Positions 9,455 through 18,145 of a DNA stretch of 64,000 nt are shown piece after piece (positions within the stretch are counted from its first letter, which is position 1; each line of letters starts with the position of its first letter). The stretch spans positions 8,828,001 to 8,892,000 of the forward strand of contig NZ_LT629758.1 in NCBI RefSeq assembly GCF_900104725.1. Direction: 5' to 3'. Origin of the DNA: Actinoplanes derwentensis. GTDB lineage: Bacteria > Actinomycetota > Actinomycetes > Mycobacteriales > Micromonosporaceae. A program made the translations under genes and the position numbers. The notes beneath the pieces were generated by a model that saw only the letters and a list, made by a program, of their open reading frames with translations, searched no databases and was not told the DNA's origin.

Positions 9455-10393
9455 GTGAGCATCGCAGAGGCCGGTGAATTCGGGCTGATCGGCCGAATCG
9501 TCTCCCGGCTCGGCTCGGGAGAGGCCACCCTGATCGGCCCCGGCGACGACGCCGCCGTGATCCGCGCCTCCGACGGGCGAGTGGTCGCCTCCACCGACGT
9601 GCTCGTCGAAGGCCGGCACTTCCGCCGCGACTGGTGTGGCCCCGAGGACGTCGGGCATCGGGCCGCCGCCGCCAACCTGGCCGACATCGCCGCGATGGGT
9701 GCCGTGCCCACCGCCCTGCTCGTCGCCCTCTGCATGCCCACCGGACTGGACATCGGCTGGGCCGAGGGTCTCGCCGACGGTCTCAGCGCCGAAGCCGGAC
9801 TGGTCGGTGCCACCGTGGTCGGCGGCGACACCTCGTCGAGCCCCACCCTGACCATCGCCGTCACCGCCCTCGGTGACCTGCGCGGCGCCGACCCGGTCCG
9901 CCGGGACGGTGCCAAGCCCGGTGACGTCCTGGCCCTGTGCGGGCGGATCGGGTACGCGGCGGCCGGGCTCACCGTCCTGTCCCGCGGGTTCCGGACCCCC
10001 AAACTGCTGGTCGAGGCCTACCGCCGGCCCGTCGTCCCGTACGCGGCCGGACCCCAGGCGGCCCGGCTCGGCGCCACCTCGATGATCGACGTCTCCGACG
10101 GGCTGCTCCAGGACCTCGGCCACATCGCCACCGCCAGCTCGGTCGGGATCGACGTGCGGCGGGACGCCTTCGAACTGCCCGGCCAGATGCGTGACGCGGC
10201 CAGCGCGCTCGGCGTCGACCCCTACCTCTGGCTGCTCGCCGGCGGCGACGACCACCCGCTGGCGGCGACCTTCCCGCCCGGTGTCACGCTGCCGCCGGAG
10301 TGGCGGGTGGTCGGCTCGGTCCAGGACGGGAGCACGGTGACCGTCGACGGCAAGGCGTGGACCGGCGGCACCGGCTGGGATCACTTCCGCTGA
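9455..10393 (+). CDS. thiL: thiamine-monophosphate kinase
   Basis: ThiL phosphorylates thiamine monophosphate to thiamine pyrophosphate. The protein (312 aa from GTG 9455) has the PurM-like fold motifs: GPGDDAAVI near residue 28, STDVLVEGRHF, RAAAANLADIAAMGA, and DVSDGLLQDLGH in the C-terminal half. I prefer GTG 9455 because GAAGGG lies 7 nt upstream; GTG 9449 or TTG 9431 would add 2 or 8 residues. No other thiamine genes are nearby, and I see no TPP riboswitch in the 73-97 bp upstream. Confidence 0.95.
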   Translation: MSIAEAGEFGLIGRIVSRLGSGEATLIGPGDDAAVIRASDGRVVASTDVLVEGRHFRRDWCGPEDVGHRAAAANLADIAAMGAVPTALLVALCMPTGLDIGWAEGLADGLSAEAGLVGATVVGGDTSSSPTLTIAVTALGDLRGADPVRRDGAKPGDVLALCGRIGYAAAGLTVLSRGFRTPKLLVEAYRRPVVPYAAGPQAARLGATSMIDVSDGLLQDLGHIATASSVGIDVRRDAFELPGQMRDAASALGVDPYLWLLAGGDDHPLAATFPPGVTLPPEWRVVGSVQDGSTVTVDGKAWTGGTGWDHFR

Positions 10394-10436
10394 GGTCGGC
10401 CACGGATCGACGCGATCCGAGAGTTAGCCTCACGTC

Positions 10437-10895
10437 GTGAGTGAGCTGGAGATACATCAGACGCGGTTCGATACACCCGAGGTGCAGAAGATCGTCGCCG
10501 ACGCGATGGCGGAGCTGGCCCGCCGGTACGGCGGCAGTGGTGACGACACCCCGATCGCGCTGACTGATTTCGATCCGCCGCTCGGCCGGTTCTTCATCGC
10601 TGTTCAGGACGGCGAGCCGGTCGGCTGCGCGGGCTGGCGCCGGCACGGGGACGACGCCGAGCTGAAGCGGATGTTCACGGCGGAGGCGGCGCGTGGACGC
10701 GGGGTGGCCCGGCGGATCCTGGCCGTGATCGAGGAGTCGGCGCGTGAGGCCGGGCTCCAGCGGGTCATCCTGGAGACCGGGGACCAGCAGCCCGAGGCGA
10801 TCGCGCTTTACGAGTCACGTGGGTATCAGCGGATCGAGGACTTCGGCCACTACCGGGGACACGCCGGGGTGCTGTCGTTCGCGCGGGCCCTCTGA
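10437..10895 (+). CDS. GNAT family N-acetyltransferase
   Basis: A 152-aa acetyl-CoA-dependent acetyltransferase. The acetyl-CoA pyrophosphate loop reads ARGRGVARRIL (motif A, Q/RxxGxG/A type), preceded by the strand AELKRMFT and followed by RVILETG and ALYESRGYQRI (motif B). This is a typical small actinobacterial GNAT; the acceptor cannot be deduced. The GTG start is at 10437. It faces rpmB and shares the bidirectional terminator with it. Confidence 0.88.
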   Translation: MSELEIHQTRFDTPEVQKIVADAMAELARRYGGSGDDTPIALTDFDPPLGRFFIAVQDGEPVGCAGWRRHGDDAELKRMFTAEAARGRGVARRILAVIEESAREAGLQRVILETGDQQPEAIALYESRGYQRIEDFGHYRGHAGVLSFARAL

Positions 10896-10914
10896 AGCCG
10901 CGCAGCAGGGCACG

Positions 10915-10947
10915 AAAAAGGCCGCCGGGTGATCCCGGCGGCCTTTT
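10915..10947. terminator. bidirectional intrinsic terminator
   Basis: A perfect 10-bp stem, GGCCGCCGGG (10920-10929) with CCCGGCGGCC (10934-10943), with loop TGAT, flanked by AAAAA (10915-10919) on one side and TTTT (10944-10947) on the other. It works in both directions between the convergent GNAT gene and rpmB. Confidence 0.93.
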
Positions 10948-10961
10948 CGAAGATCTCCGCG

Positions 10962-11153
10962 TCAGGCGCGGACAACCTTGCCGGCCTTGATGCACGAGGT
11001 GCAGACCTGCAGCTTCTTGGTGGTGCCACCACCTGCGGGGGTGCGAACCGACTGGATGTTCGGGTTCCACCGACGGTTCGTCTTCTTCTTCGACCACGGC
11101 ACGTTGTGTCCGAAGCCGGGTCCCTTCGCACAGACGTCGCACACGCTTGCCAC
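10962..11153 (-). CDS. rpmB: 50S ribosomal protein L28 (zinc-binding form)
   Basis: The 63-aa L28 protein of the large ribosomal subunit. Two CxxC knuckles (C5/C8 and C51/C54) mark it as the zinc-containing C+ type; many actinobacteria also carry a Zur-controlled C-minus copy elsewhere. The GTG start at 11153 has an AGGAG five to nine nt upstream (reading TCCTG on the plus strand near 11161), and the protein from there fits L28 exactly; the longer open frame upstream is not coding. It is divergent from the fakA-like gene. Confidence 0.97.
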   Translation of the reverse strand: MASVCDVCAKGPGFGHNVPWSKKKTNRRWNPNIQSVRTPAGGGTTKKLQVCTSCIKAGKVVRA

Positions 11154-11317
11154 GGGATACTCCTGGGTTTGATACCGAAACTGGAGGTGCCCAGGGTAAA
11201 CACGATCTCGCCCAGGCAACCCGGCAAGGTTACCCGATCCCTGGCCTATACAGCCAATCGCCCCCGGTCAGGGTGCGTGACCCGGCGTTTGTCAGGGGTG
11301 GTTAGTACGATTTTCGC
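11154..11317. promoter_or_regulatory. divergent promoter region rpmB / fakA-like
   Basis: A 164-bp gene-free stretch between rpmB (minus) and the DAK2 gene (plus) that must carry both promoters. Apart from the rpmB ribosome binding site I see no clear -35/-10 pair, hairpin or operator. Confidence 0.4.
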
Positions 11318-12901
11318 GTGCTGGACACCCTCGACGCCGCCGCGGTACGCCGCTGGTGCGATGGCGGGCTCGCGGCGCTCCGGGCACATCAGCGTGAGAT
11401 CGACGAGCTGAACGTCTATCCGGTGCCCGACGGCGACACCGGGACCAACCTGGTGCTGACCCTGACCGCGGCCCAGCAGGCGCTGACCTCCGGGCTGGAG
11501 GAGCCGGGTCCGGGCGGCCCGATGCGGCGGATGGCCCGTGGGGCGCTGCTGGGCGCCCGAGGCAACTCCGGCGTCATCGTCTCGCAGATCCTGCGCGGGA
11601 TGGCCGACTCGTTCACCGCCGCGGTCGCGGTGCGCGGCGGTGAGCTGGCCCGGGCGTTGCGGACGGCGACGGACGCGGCCTACGCGGCGGTGGCCCGGCC
11701 GGTCGAGGGCACCGTGCTGTCGGTGGTGGCGGCGGCTGCCGAGGCCGCCGGGCGGATCAGCTCGGACAGCCTGCTCACGGTCGCGCGGGCGGCGGCGGGG
11801 GCGGCCACCGAGGCGTTGGCCCGGACCCCGCAGCAGCTGCCGGTGCTGGCCCGGGCCGGAGTGGTCGACGCCGGCGGCCGGGGCCTCTGCCTGCTGCTGG
11901 ACGCCCTGGTGGCGGCCGTGGACACCGAAGCCGCGCCGGCCGGTGACAAAGACCTGGAAAACCCCGGCTGGGGTACGGATACCGCTCCCGTGATCGGCCC
12001 GGTCGGGCCACACGGCTACGAGGTGCAGTTCCTGCTGGACGCCACCGACTCGGCTGTGGAGCGGCTGCGCGTGACCCTGGCCGGGCTCGGTGACTCCCTG
12101 GTGGTCGTCGGTACCGGCGATGGCGATCCGCCGACCTGGAACGTCCACGTGCACGTGACCGAGATCGGCCCGGTGATCGAGGCCGGAGTCGGCGCCGGCC
12201 GCCCGTACCGGATCAGTGTCACCCCGCTGGAGGGGCATCGGCCGGGAGCGGACCGCCGGGGTGCCGTGGTCGTCGCCGACGGCGACGGGCTGACGGCGCT
12301 GTTCGAGGCGGAGGGCGCCGTGGTGGTGGACCGTAATCCGTCGACGGCGGAGATGCTGGCGGCGGTGACGGCGACCGGTGCGGGTTCGGTGGTGCTGCTG
12401 CCGAACGACGCGAACACACACGCGGTGGCGGTGTCGGCGGCCCGTGAGGCGGAGACCACCGGGGTTCGGGTCAGTGTCGTCCCGACCCGGTCGCCGGTGC
12501 AGGCGCTGGCGGCCCTGGCGGTCCGGGACGGGCAGCGCCCGTTCGCCGACGACGTGATCGCGATGGCGGAGGCGGCCGGGGCCTGCCGGTCCGGTGAGGT
12601 GTGCACCGCCCAGCGGGACGCCCTGACGGTGGCCGGCCCGTGCCACGCCGGTGAGCTGCTGGGCCTGGTCGACGGCGAGGTGCACGTGATCGGCGGTGAT
12701 CTGGCCGAGGTGAGCCGCCGGCTGCTGGACCGGATGCTCGGCGGCGGCGGCGAGCTGGTGACACTGGTGCTGGGCGCTGACGCCCCGCCCGGTTTCGAGG
12801 AGGAGTTGCGCGGTCATGTGCATCGCACCTGGCCGTTCATCGAGCTGCAGTGCTACGCGGGAGGGCAGCCCCGTTACCACCTGTTGGCAGGAGTCGAATG
12901 A
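11318..12901 (+). CDS. DAK2/DegV-linked kinase domain protein (FakA/YloV-like)
   Basis: A 527-aa protein with an N-terminal DhaL-type (DAK2) nucleotide-binding domain: VYPVPDGDTGTNL (near residue 35) holds the Asp triad that chelates magnesium and ATP, and LGARGNSGVI follows. The C-terminal part resembles the FakA C-terminal domain. FakA phosphorylates fatty acids presented by FakB (DegV) proteins; no fakB is present here, so the role is inferred. In M. tuberculosis this locus lies in the same place, beside recG, but is split in two; here it is intact. Its stop overlaps the recG start (ATGA). Confidence 0.88.
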   Translation: MLDTLDAAAVRRWCDGGLAALRAHQREIDELNVYPVPDGDTGTNLVLTLTAAQQALTSGLEEPGPGGPMRRMARGALLGARGNSGVIVSQILRGMADSFTAAVAVRGGELARALRTATDAAYAAVARPVEGTVLSVVAAAAEAAGRISSDSLLTVARAAAGAATEALARTPQQLPVLARAGVVDAGGRGLCLLLDALVAAVDTEAAPAGDKDLENPGWGTDTAPVIGPVGPHGYEVQFLLDATDSAVERLRVTLAGLGDSLVVVGTGDGDPPTWNVHVHVTEIGPVIEAGVGAGRPYRISVTPLEGHRPGADRRGAVVVADGDGLTALFEAEGAVVVDRNPSTAEMLAAVTATGAGSVVLLPNDANTHAVAVSAAREAETTGVRVSVVPTRSPVQALAALAVRDGQRPFADDVIAMAEAAGACRSGEVCTAQRDALTVAGPCHAGELLGLVDGEVHVIGGDLAEVSRRLLDRMLGGGGELVTLVLGADAPPGFEEELRGHVHRTWPFIELQCYAGGQPRYHLLAGVE

Positions 12902-15072
12902 CCACGACCGACACTCCGCTGGAGAAGGTGCTGGGCGCGAAGACCGCCAAAGCCCTGGACCAGCACCTGGAGTTGCGAACCGCGGGTGACCTGATCTATC
13001 ACTTCCCCCGGCGGTACGACGAACGCGGCGAGCACACCGACCTGCGCAGTCTGGAGGTGGACGAGCAGGTCACCGTGCTGGCCCAGGTGCAGACGATGAA
13101 TGTGAAACCGATGCGCCAGCGCCGTGGCAACATGCTCGAGATCACCATCGGTGACGGTTCCGGCGCCACCCTGAGCTGCACGTTCTTCAACCAGGCGTGG
13201 CGCGAGCGGGAGTTGCGCAAGGGAGTCTGGGGACTGTTCGCCGGCAAGGTGACCGAGTTCCGGGGCAAGCGCCAGCTGAACGGTCCCGCCTATCAGCTGC
13301 TCAGCGCGGACGCCACCAAGGACGACGCGGCCGCCGAGATCGAGGAGTTCGCCGGCGCCCTGATCCCGGTCTATCCGGCCGCGCAGGCGGTGCCGACGTG
13401 GGTGATCGCCAAGTGTGTGCGGACGCTGCTGGACACGTTCCAGCCGCCGGAGGACCCGATGCCGGCCGAGGTGCGGGCGAAACGGAACCTGGTGGGGATC
13501 AGCACCGCGCTGCGGGAGATCCACCGGCCGAGTTCGGAACCGGCGCTCTATGCGGCGAAACACCGGCTGAAGTGGGACGAGGCGTTCGCCGTACAACTGA
13601 CCCTGGTCCGGCGCCGGGCGAAAGCCGCCGCGGCGCCCGGCACCGCCCGGCCCCGCGCCGACGACGGGTTGCTGACCCGGTTCGACGCCGGGTTGCCCTA
13701 CGAGCTGACCGACGGCCAGCGGGAGGTGGGCGAGGAGATCGCCGCCGACCTGGCCCGGCCGCACCCGATGCACCGGCTGTTGCAGGGCGAGGTCGGTTCC
13801 GGGAAGACCCTGGTCTCGGTGCGCGCGATGCTCCAGGTGGTGGACGCCGGCGGGCAGGCGGCCCTGCTGGCGCCGACCGAGGTGCTGGCCACCCAGCACT
13901 TCCGGGGGATCAGCGCCCAGCTGGGCGCGCTGGGCCGGGCCGGTGAACTCGACGGCGATCCGCACGGCACCCAGTTGACCCTGGTCACCGGCTCGCTGGG
14001 TGCGGCGGCCCGGCGGGCGGCGGTGGCGAAAGCCGCGGACGGGACGGCCGGGATCGTGGTGGGCACCCATGCGCTGCTCTACGAGGGTGTCGACTTCAAG
14101 GACCTGGGCCTGGTGGTGGTCGACGAACAGCACCGGTTCGGGGTGGAGCAGCGGGACGCGCTGCGGGCGAAAGCGGCCCGGCCCCCGCACGTGCTGGTGA
14201 TGACGGCGACACCGATCCCGCGGACGGTGGCGATGACCGTCTACGGCGACCTGGAGACGTCGATCCTGTCGCAGCTGCCGCGCGGCCGGTCGCCGATCGC
14301 CTCGCACGTGGTCCCGGCGCTGGACAAACCGGCCTACCTGGACCGTGCCTGGGTGCGGATCAAGGAGGAGGTCAAAGCCGGGCACCAGGCGTACGTGGTC
14401 TGCCCCCGGATCGGTGAGGACGAGGAGACGCCACCGAAGGACGGGGAACCGGAACGCCGCCCGCCGCTGGCCGTGACCGAGGTGCTGCCGCTGCTGCGTG
14501 ACGACTACCTCAAAGGCCTGCGGATCGAGATGCTGCACGGCAAGATGCCGGCGGACGAGAAGGACGCGGTGATGCGCCGGTTCGCCGCCGGAGACGTGGA
14601 CGTGCTGGTGGCGACCACGGTGATCGAGGTGGGCGTGGACGTGCCGAACTCGACGGTGATGCTGATCCTGGACGCCGACCGGTTCGGGGTGTCCCAGTTG
14701 CACCAGTTGCGCGGCCGGGTGGGCCGGGGTTCGGCGCCCGGCATCTGCCTGCTGCACACCGAGTCGCAGGAGGGTTCCGCGGCCCGCGAGCGGCTGGACG
14801 CGGTGGCCTCGACGACCGACGGTTTCAAACTGTCCGAGATCGACCTGGAGCAGCGCCGGGAAGGTGACGTGCTGGGCGCGTCGCAGTCCGGCAAACACTC
14901 GCATCTGCGGCTGTTGTCACTGCTCCGCGACGAGAAACTGATCAAGGAGGCTCGGGCCGAGGCGTCCGAGCTGATCGGCGACGACCCGGATCTCTCGCTC
15001 TACCCGGCGCTGGCGGCTTCGGTCGCGGCCCTGGTCGACGAGGACCGGGCTGAATATTTGGAGAAGGGTTGA
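12898..15072 (+). CDS. recG: ATP-dependent DNA helicase RecG
   Basis: RecG remodels stalled forks and branches recombination intermediates. The 724-aa protein has the N-terminal wedge OB-fold (YHFPRRYDERGEHTDL and following), Walker A GEVGSGKT (near residue 298), the DEQHRFG box (near residue 408), TATPIPRT, and the C-terminal helicase motifs QLRGRVGRG and EGDVLG. ATG 12898 overlaps the preceding stop by 4 nt; the frame is open further upstream but this is the family's natural start. Length and motifs are canonical. Confidence 0.97.
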   Translation: MTTTDTPLEKVLGAKTAKALDQHLELRTAGDLIYHFPRRYDERGEHTDLRSLEVDEQVTVLAQVQTMNVKPMRQRRGNMLEITIGDGSGATLSCTFFNQAWRERELRKGVWGLFAGKVTEFRGKRQLNGPAYQLLSADATKDDAAAEIEEFAGALIPVYPAAQAVPTWVIAKCVRTLLDTFQPPEDPMPAEVRAKRNLVGISTALREIHRPSSEPALYAAKHRLKWDEAFAVQLTLVRRRAKAAAAPGTARPRADDGLLTRFDAGLPYELTDGQREVGEEIAADLARPHPMHRLLQGEVGSGKTLVSVRAMLQVVDAGGQAALLAPTEVLATQHFRGISAQLGALGRAGELDGDPHGTQLTLVTGSLGAAARRAAVAKAADGTAGIVVGTHALLYEGVDFKDLGLVVVDEQHRFGVEQRDALRAKAARPPHVLVMTATPIPRTVAMTVYGDLETSILSQLPRGRSPIASHVVPALDKPAYLDRAWVRIKEEVKAGHQAYVVCPRIGEDEETPPKDGEPERRPPLAVTEVLPLLRDDYLKGLRIEMLHGKMPADEKDAVMRRFAAGDVDVLVATTVIEVGVDVPNSTVMLILDADRFGVSQLHQLRGRVGRGSAPGICLLHTESQEGSAARERLDAVASTTDGFKLSEIDLEQRREGDVLGASQSGKHSHLRLLSLLRDEKLIKEARAEASELIGDDPDLSLYPALAASVAALVDEDRAEYLEKG

Positions 15073-15407
15073 TCTTCCACATCTGCCCGCGCGACGCGTG
15101 GGTCAAGGCACAGGAGACCGGTTCGTACGCGGGGGACGCCCTCGCGACCGAGGGTTTCATCCACTGCTCGGCCGGCGACTGGGTGCACGTCCCGGCGACC
15201 CGGTTCTTCCGCGGCCGTACCGACCTGCTGCTCCTGGAGATCGACGAGACGCGGCTCGGAGTGCCGGTGACCTGGGAGGACGGTGTCCCGCCGGAGCCGG
15301 ACGGGCGGCAGTTCCCGCACATCTACGGAGAGATGCCGACGGGCGCGGTGGTAGCCGTTTCCGACTATCCACCGCGCCCGGACGGTTCGTTCGCGCCTAT
15401 CGACTAG
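15069..15407 (+). CDS. DUF952 family protein
   Basis: A 112-aa protein that begins IFHICPRDAWVKAQ and has the conserved TEGFIHCSAGDWV block near residue 28 and FPHIYGEMP near the C-terminus, hallmarks of DUF952, a small widespread family of unknown function. It starts at a TTG (15069) that overlaps the recG stop and uses the run GAGAAGGG as ribosome binding site, so it is translationally coupled to recG. It ends 13 nt before the convergent surface-protein gene. Confidence 0.88.
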   Translation: MIFHICPRDAWVKAQETGSYAGDALATEGFIHCSAGDWVHVPATRFFRGRTDLLLLEIDETRLGVPVTWEDGVPPEPDGRQFPHIYGEMPTGAVVAVSDYPPRPDGSFAPID

Positions 15408-15420
15408 GCGATCGATCTCA

Positions 15421-16710
15421 TCAGGCGGTGAAGTTCACCTTGCGGCGACGGGCCACGATGAAGAGCACGGCACCGGCGACGAGCAGCAGGAACGCGCCCC
15501 CCGCGACACCGGCGGCGGCGGAACCGGTCAGCGGCAGCTGCGGCTCCTCCTCGTCGTTACCGGCGACCGGGGTGGTGCTGACCGACGCGCTCGGGCTCTC
15601 CGCCGGGGTGCTGGCGGACGGGGTGGGCTCGGCCGGGGTGCTGACCGACGGGCTCGGCGAGGCCGGGGTGCTGGGCTCCTCGCCGCCGCCACAGTTCTCC
15701 GGCGCGGTCCACTTGTGCGCGCCGTTCAGAGCGGGCACGTCACCGGTGACGGTGACGATGAGACCCTCGGTGCCCGGGAAGACGATGGACTTGGTCTCGC
15801 CGGGGGCGGCGGTGACGGTGCGGGCCTCGCCGGTGCCCGGGGTGAAGGTGACGCTGACGTCGGCGCCGTCCTGCGGGTTCTTCACGGTGAAGCTGATCCC
15901 GTCACAGGTGCTGGTGACGGTGCCCGCGGCGGGAACCTTGCAGTCCTCGGGCTTGGTCCACTCGCCCCGGTAGAGCTCCTTGCCACGGGACGTGACCACG
16001 ATGTTCTTCGCGTTGGCGGCCGGGACGGTCACGGTGACCGGCACCTGGCTTACCGCAAGGGTCTCGGTCTTGGTGAAGCCACCGTCGGCGGTGATGGTGA
16101 ACTTCTCGCTGGAGGTGCTGCGGTTGATCAGCTTCAGGTTGACGTTGCCCTCGCAGTCGGGCAGTGCCTCGACGGCCGGCTCGGCCTTGCAGGTGCCGGA
16201 GCCGCCGTTGTAGAAGGCTTCCTGCGGCTGACCGGGCAGCGCGGTGGACCGGCTACCCGGGGCGCCCTTGCTGCCGACCTTGCGGTCGTTGTAGCGGTCG
16301 CTGGTGTCGGTCAGCGGGTCGATGATCTGGTCACCGAAGACGAAGTCGACCTGGGTGAAGCACTGCGGGACCTCGACCGTGAAGTCCAGCTTGCCGCCCT
16401 GGCCCTTCTCGAACGTCCCGAACGCGGTATCCAGGACGAACTGTGGGGTGGCGAAGCGCGCCGACGGGGCGGTGTACGACACCAGCGCGAACTTCTGCTC
16501 CTCGCAGAGGACCTTGCCGTCCTTGACCTCGATCGACGCGGTGCCCTTGGGGCCGTTGAAAGTGTGCGTGTACCTGGCGTCGGCGGCCTTGACACAGTCG
16601 AAGTTGTAGTTGCCGGCGGTGGCGGAAGCCGGGGAACCGGCTGCGAAGAGGCCGGTCAGACCGACGAGGACACCGACCACCATGGCGGCGGCACGGGGGG
16701 TTCTACGCAC
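15421..16710 (-). CDS. LPLTG-anchored cell-surface protein 1
   Basis: A 429-aa secreted protein: a signal peptide ends at about GSPASATA, an ectodomain of roughly 300 residues with Ig-like beta-strand character and paired cysteines follows, then a Pro/Ser/Thr/Glu-rich wall-spanning stalk (PSTPASPSPS repeats), then LPLTG, a hydrophobic helix and RRRKVNFTA. This is a sortase cell-wall sorting signal. GTG 16710 is preferred because AGGAG lies 7 nt upstream on the minus strand; an ATG at 16752 would put the signal peptide too far inside. No sortase is in the window. The tail is nearly identical to that of the next gene. Confidence 0.85.
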   Translation of the reverse strand: MRRTPRAAAMVVGVLVGLTGLFAAGSPASATAGNYNFDCVKAADARYTHTFNGPKGTASIEVKDGKVLCEEQKFALVSYTAPSARFATPQFVLDTAFGTFEKGQGGKLDFTVEVPQCFTQVDFVFGDQIIDPLTDTSDRYNDRKVGSKGAPGSRSTALPGQPQEAFYNGGSGTCKAEPAVEALPDCEGNVNLKLINRSTSSEKFTITADGGFTKTETLAVSQVPVTVTVPAANAKNIVVTSRGKELYRGEWTKPEDCKVPAAGTVTSTCDGISFTVKNPQDGADVSVTFTPGTGEARTVTAAPGETKSIVFPGTEGLIVTVTGDVPALNGAHKWTAPENCGGGEEPSTPASPSPSVSTPAEPTPSASTPAESPSASVSTTPVAGNDEEEPQLPLTGSAAAGVAGGAFLLLVAGAVLFIVARRRKVNFTA

Positions 16711-16798
16711 GTTGCTGCTCCTGCGAGGGGTGGGGAACGGAAGGGGACGCACCGACCGAAGTCGACACGCCCCCCGGGTGCTACCGAAATCAGGTGGA

Positions 16799-17830
16799 TC
16801 AGGCGGTGAACTTCACCTTGCGACGACGAGCCATGAAGAAGAGGCCACCACCGATGGCGAGCAGAGCGGCAGCGCCACCGGCGACACCACCCGCAGCCGC
16901 GCCGGTCAGCGGCAGGTCGCCACCGCCACCGCCGCCGGTGCAGTCCTCACCCTTTTCGAACGGGATGGTCGCGGACTCGGTGTAGGTCTCGCCCTCGTAC
17001 TCGACAGTGAAGGTCACGTCGACGGTGAAGCCATCGGTGGCACTGAAGGTCTCGGAACCTTCCTTGCCGGGCTCGACGACCAGGGTGCGCTCTTCGCCCT
17101 TGCTGGTCTCGTACTCGATGGTGAACTTGCTGTCGTTGTTCGTGTTGTCGACACCGATCGTGATCGTGTCGCAGGTCTGCGAGAAGATCGGCTCGGCCGG
17201 CACCTCCTCCGGGATGCCCGCCGGCGGGGTGGTGCTGGTGCTGGGCACCGGGCTGCTGGGCGCGGGGCTGCTCGGAGCCGGGCTGCTGACGCTCGGGCTG
17301 GCAGACGGGCTGCTGGCGCTGGCGCTCGGGCTGGCAGACGGGCTGCTGGCGCTCGGGCTGGGGCTCGGCGACTCTTCGTCGGTGGGGGGAGGCGGCGTCT
17401 TGCCACACTCGCCGTCGAGCGGGACGGTGCCGGTGATCGGGTTCCGGTCCTCAACGCCGTTGTCCCACTTGGCCCGAACGGTCAGCGAGGCGCTCGACTC
17501 GCTGCCGGGGACCCGCTGCTTACCGGTGATGGTCCGGCCACTACTCAGGTTCTTGCCGGTGACAGCGATGTCGGCGTTGTCGATCGTGGTGCCGGCCGGC
17601 GTCAGGGACACCTGGGTCCACTGGAAGGGCTGGTCGACTCGGACGCCGATAGCCGTGACGCTCCAGTCCACGACCCATTCGCCGGTGACCTGGTCGCAGC
17701 TGGAAAGGCCCTTCACCACGCTGTGGTGGGCCAGGGCGGGGGAGGCGAACGCCACGGCGCCTGCCATGCCGATCAATGAGCCGGCAACCAGGGCGGTCGC
17801 CCGACGGAGCGGGGACTTGGACACGTTCAC
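16799..17830 (-). CDS. LPLTG-anchored cell-surface protein 2
   Basis: A 343-aa secreted protein with signal peptide (cleavage near SPALAHH), an ectodomain, then a low-complexity Ser/Pro/Ala stalk (repeats of SPSAS, SSPAP; about residues 150-200), a second beta-rich domain with FSQTCDTITIG and DNTNNDSKF, a glycine run, LPLTG, a transmembrane helix and RRRKVKFTA. The stalk here lies inside the protein, between two domains, unlike its neighbour. GTG 17830 has AGGAG 5 nt upstream. Probably a paralogue of the adjacent gene by duplication. The ligand is unknown. Confidence 0.85.
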   Translation of the reverse strand: MNVSKSPLRRATALVAGSLIGMAGAVAFASPALAHHSVVKGLSSCDQVTGEWVVDWSVTAIGVRVDQPFQWTQVSLTPAGTTIDNADIAVTGKNLSSGRTITGKQRVPGSESSASLTVRAKWDNGVEDRNPITGTVPLDGECGKTPPPPTDEESPSPSPSASSPSASPSASASSPSASPSVSSPAPSSPAPSSPVPSTSTTPPAGIPEEVPAEPIFSQTCDTITIGVDNTNNDSKFTIEYETSKGEERTLVVEPGKEGSETFSATDGFTVDVTFTVEYEGETYTESATIPFEKGEDCTGGGGGGDLPLTGAAAGGVAGGAAALLAIGGGLFFMARRRKVKFTA

Positions 17831-18142
17831 GCCATCTCCTGTGTAGAGGGGGATCAATAGGAGTGCGCGAGGAGGAAAGCAGTAGCCGCTGGTGGTTGTA
17901 GCGATGCCTGCGATGACGCCTCCCCGCGTCATCGGCGGGGACGATAGAACGCACCCGCAACGTCGTCCGACCATAGTGGTTGGCCGAGATCAAAGAAACG
18001 TCTCAGTGCCCGCTAATGGTCTTGTGACTGATTCGAGATGTTTGATGAACCCAGCGGAGTCGATCGATCGCCACGCGTGTCTTCGGGGAGGGAAATGTTC
18101 ACGTAGGAGTGGGCTGGCGGAGGTGGTGAAGTAGCGTCGCCA
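17831..18142. promoter_or_regulatory. divergent upstream region with overlapping hairpins
   Basis: A 312-bp gene-free region between the surface-protein gene and rsmD. It contains a perfect 9-bp inverted repeat, CGATGACGC (17911-17919) with GCGTCATCG (17926-17934), overlapping a second stem CCCCGC (17922-17927) with GCGGGG (17935-17940). The two cannot form together. They lie 80-110 nt upstream of the GTG of the surface protein, so they could be a regulator site or alternative RNA structures. I see no gene or other signal. Confidence 0.5.
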
Positions 18143-18145
18143 GTG

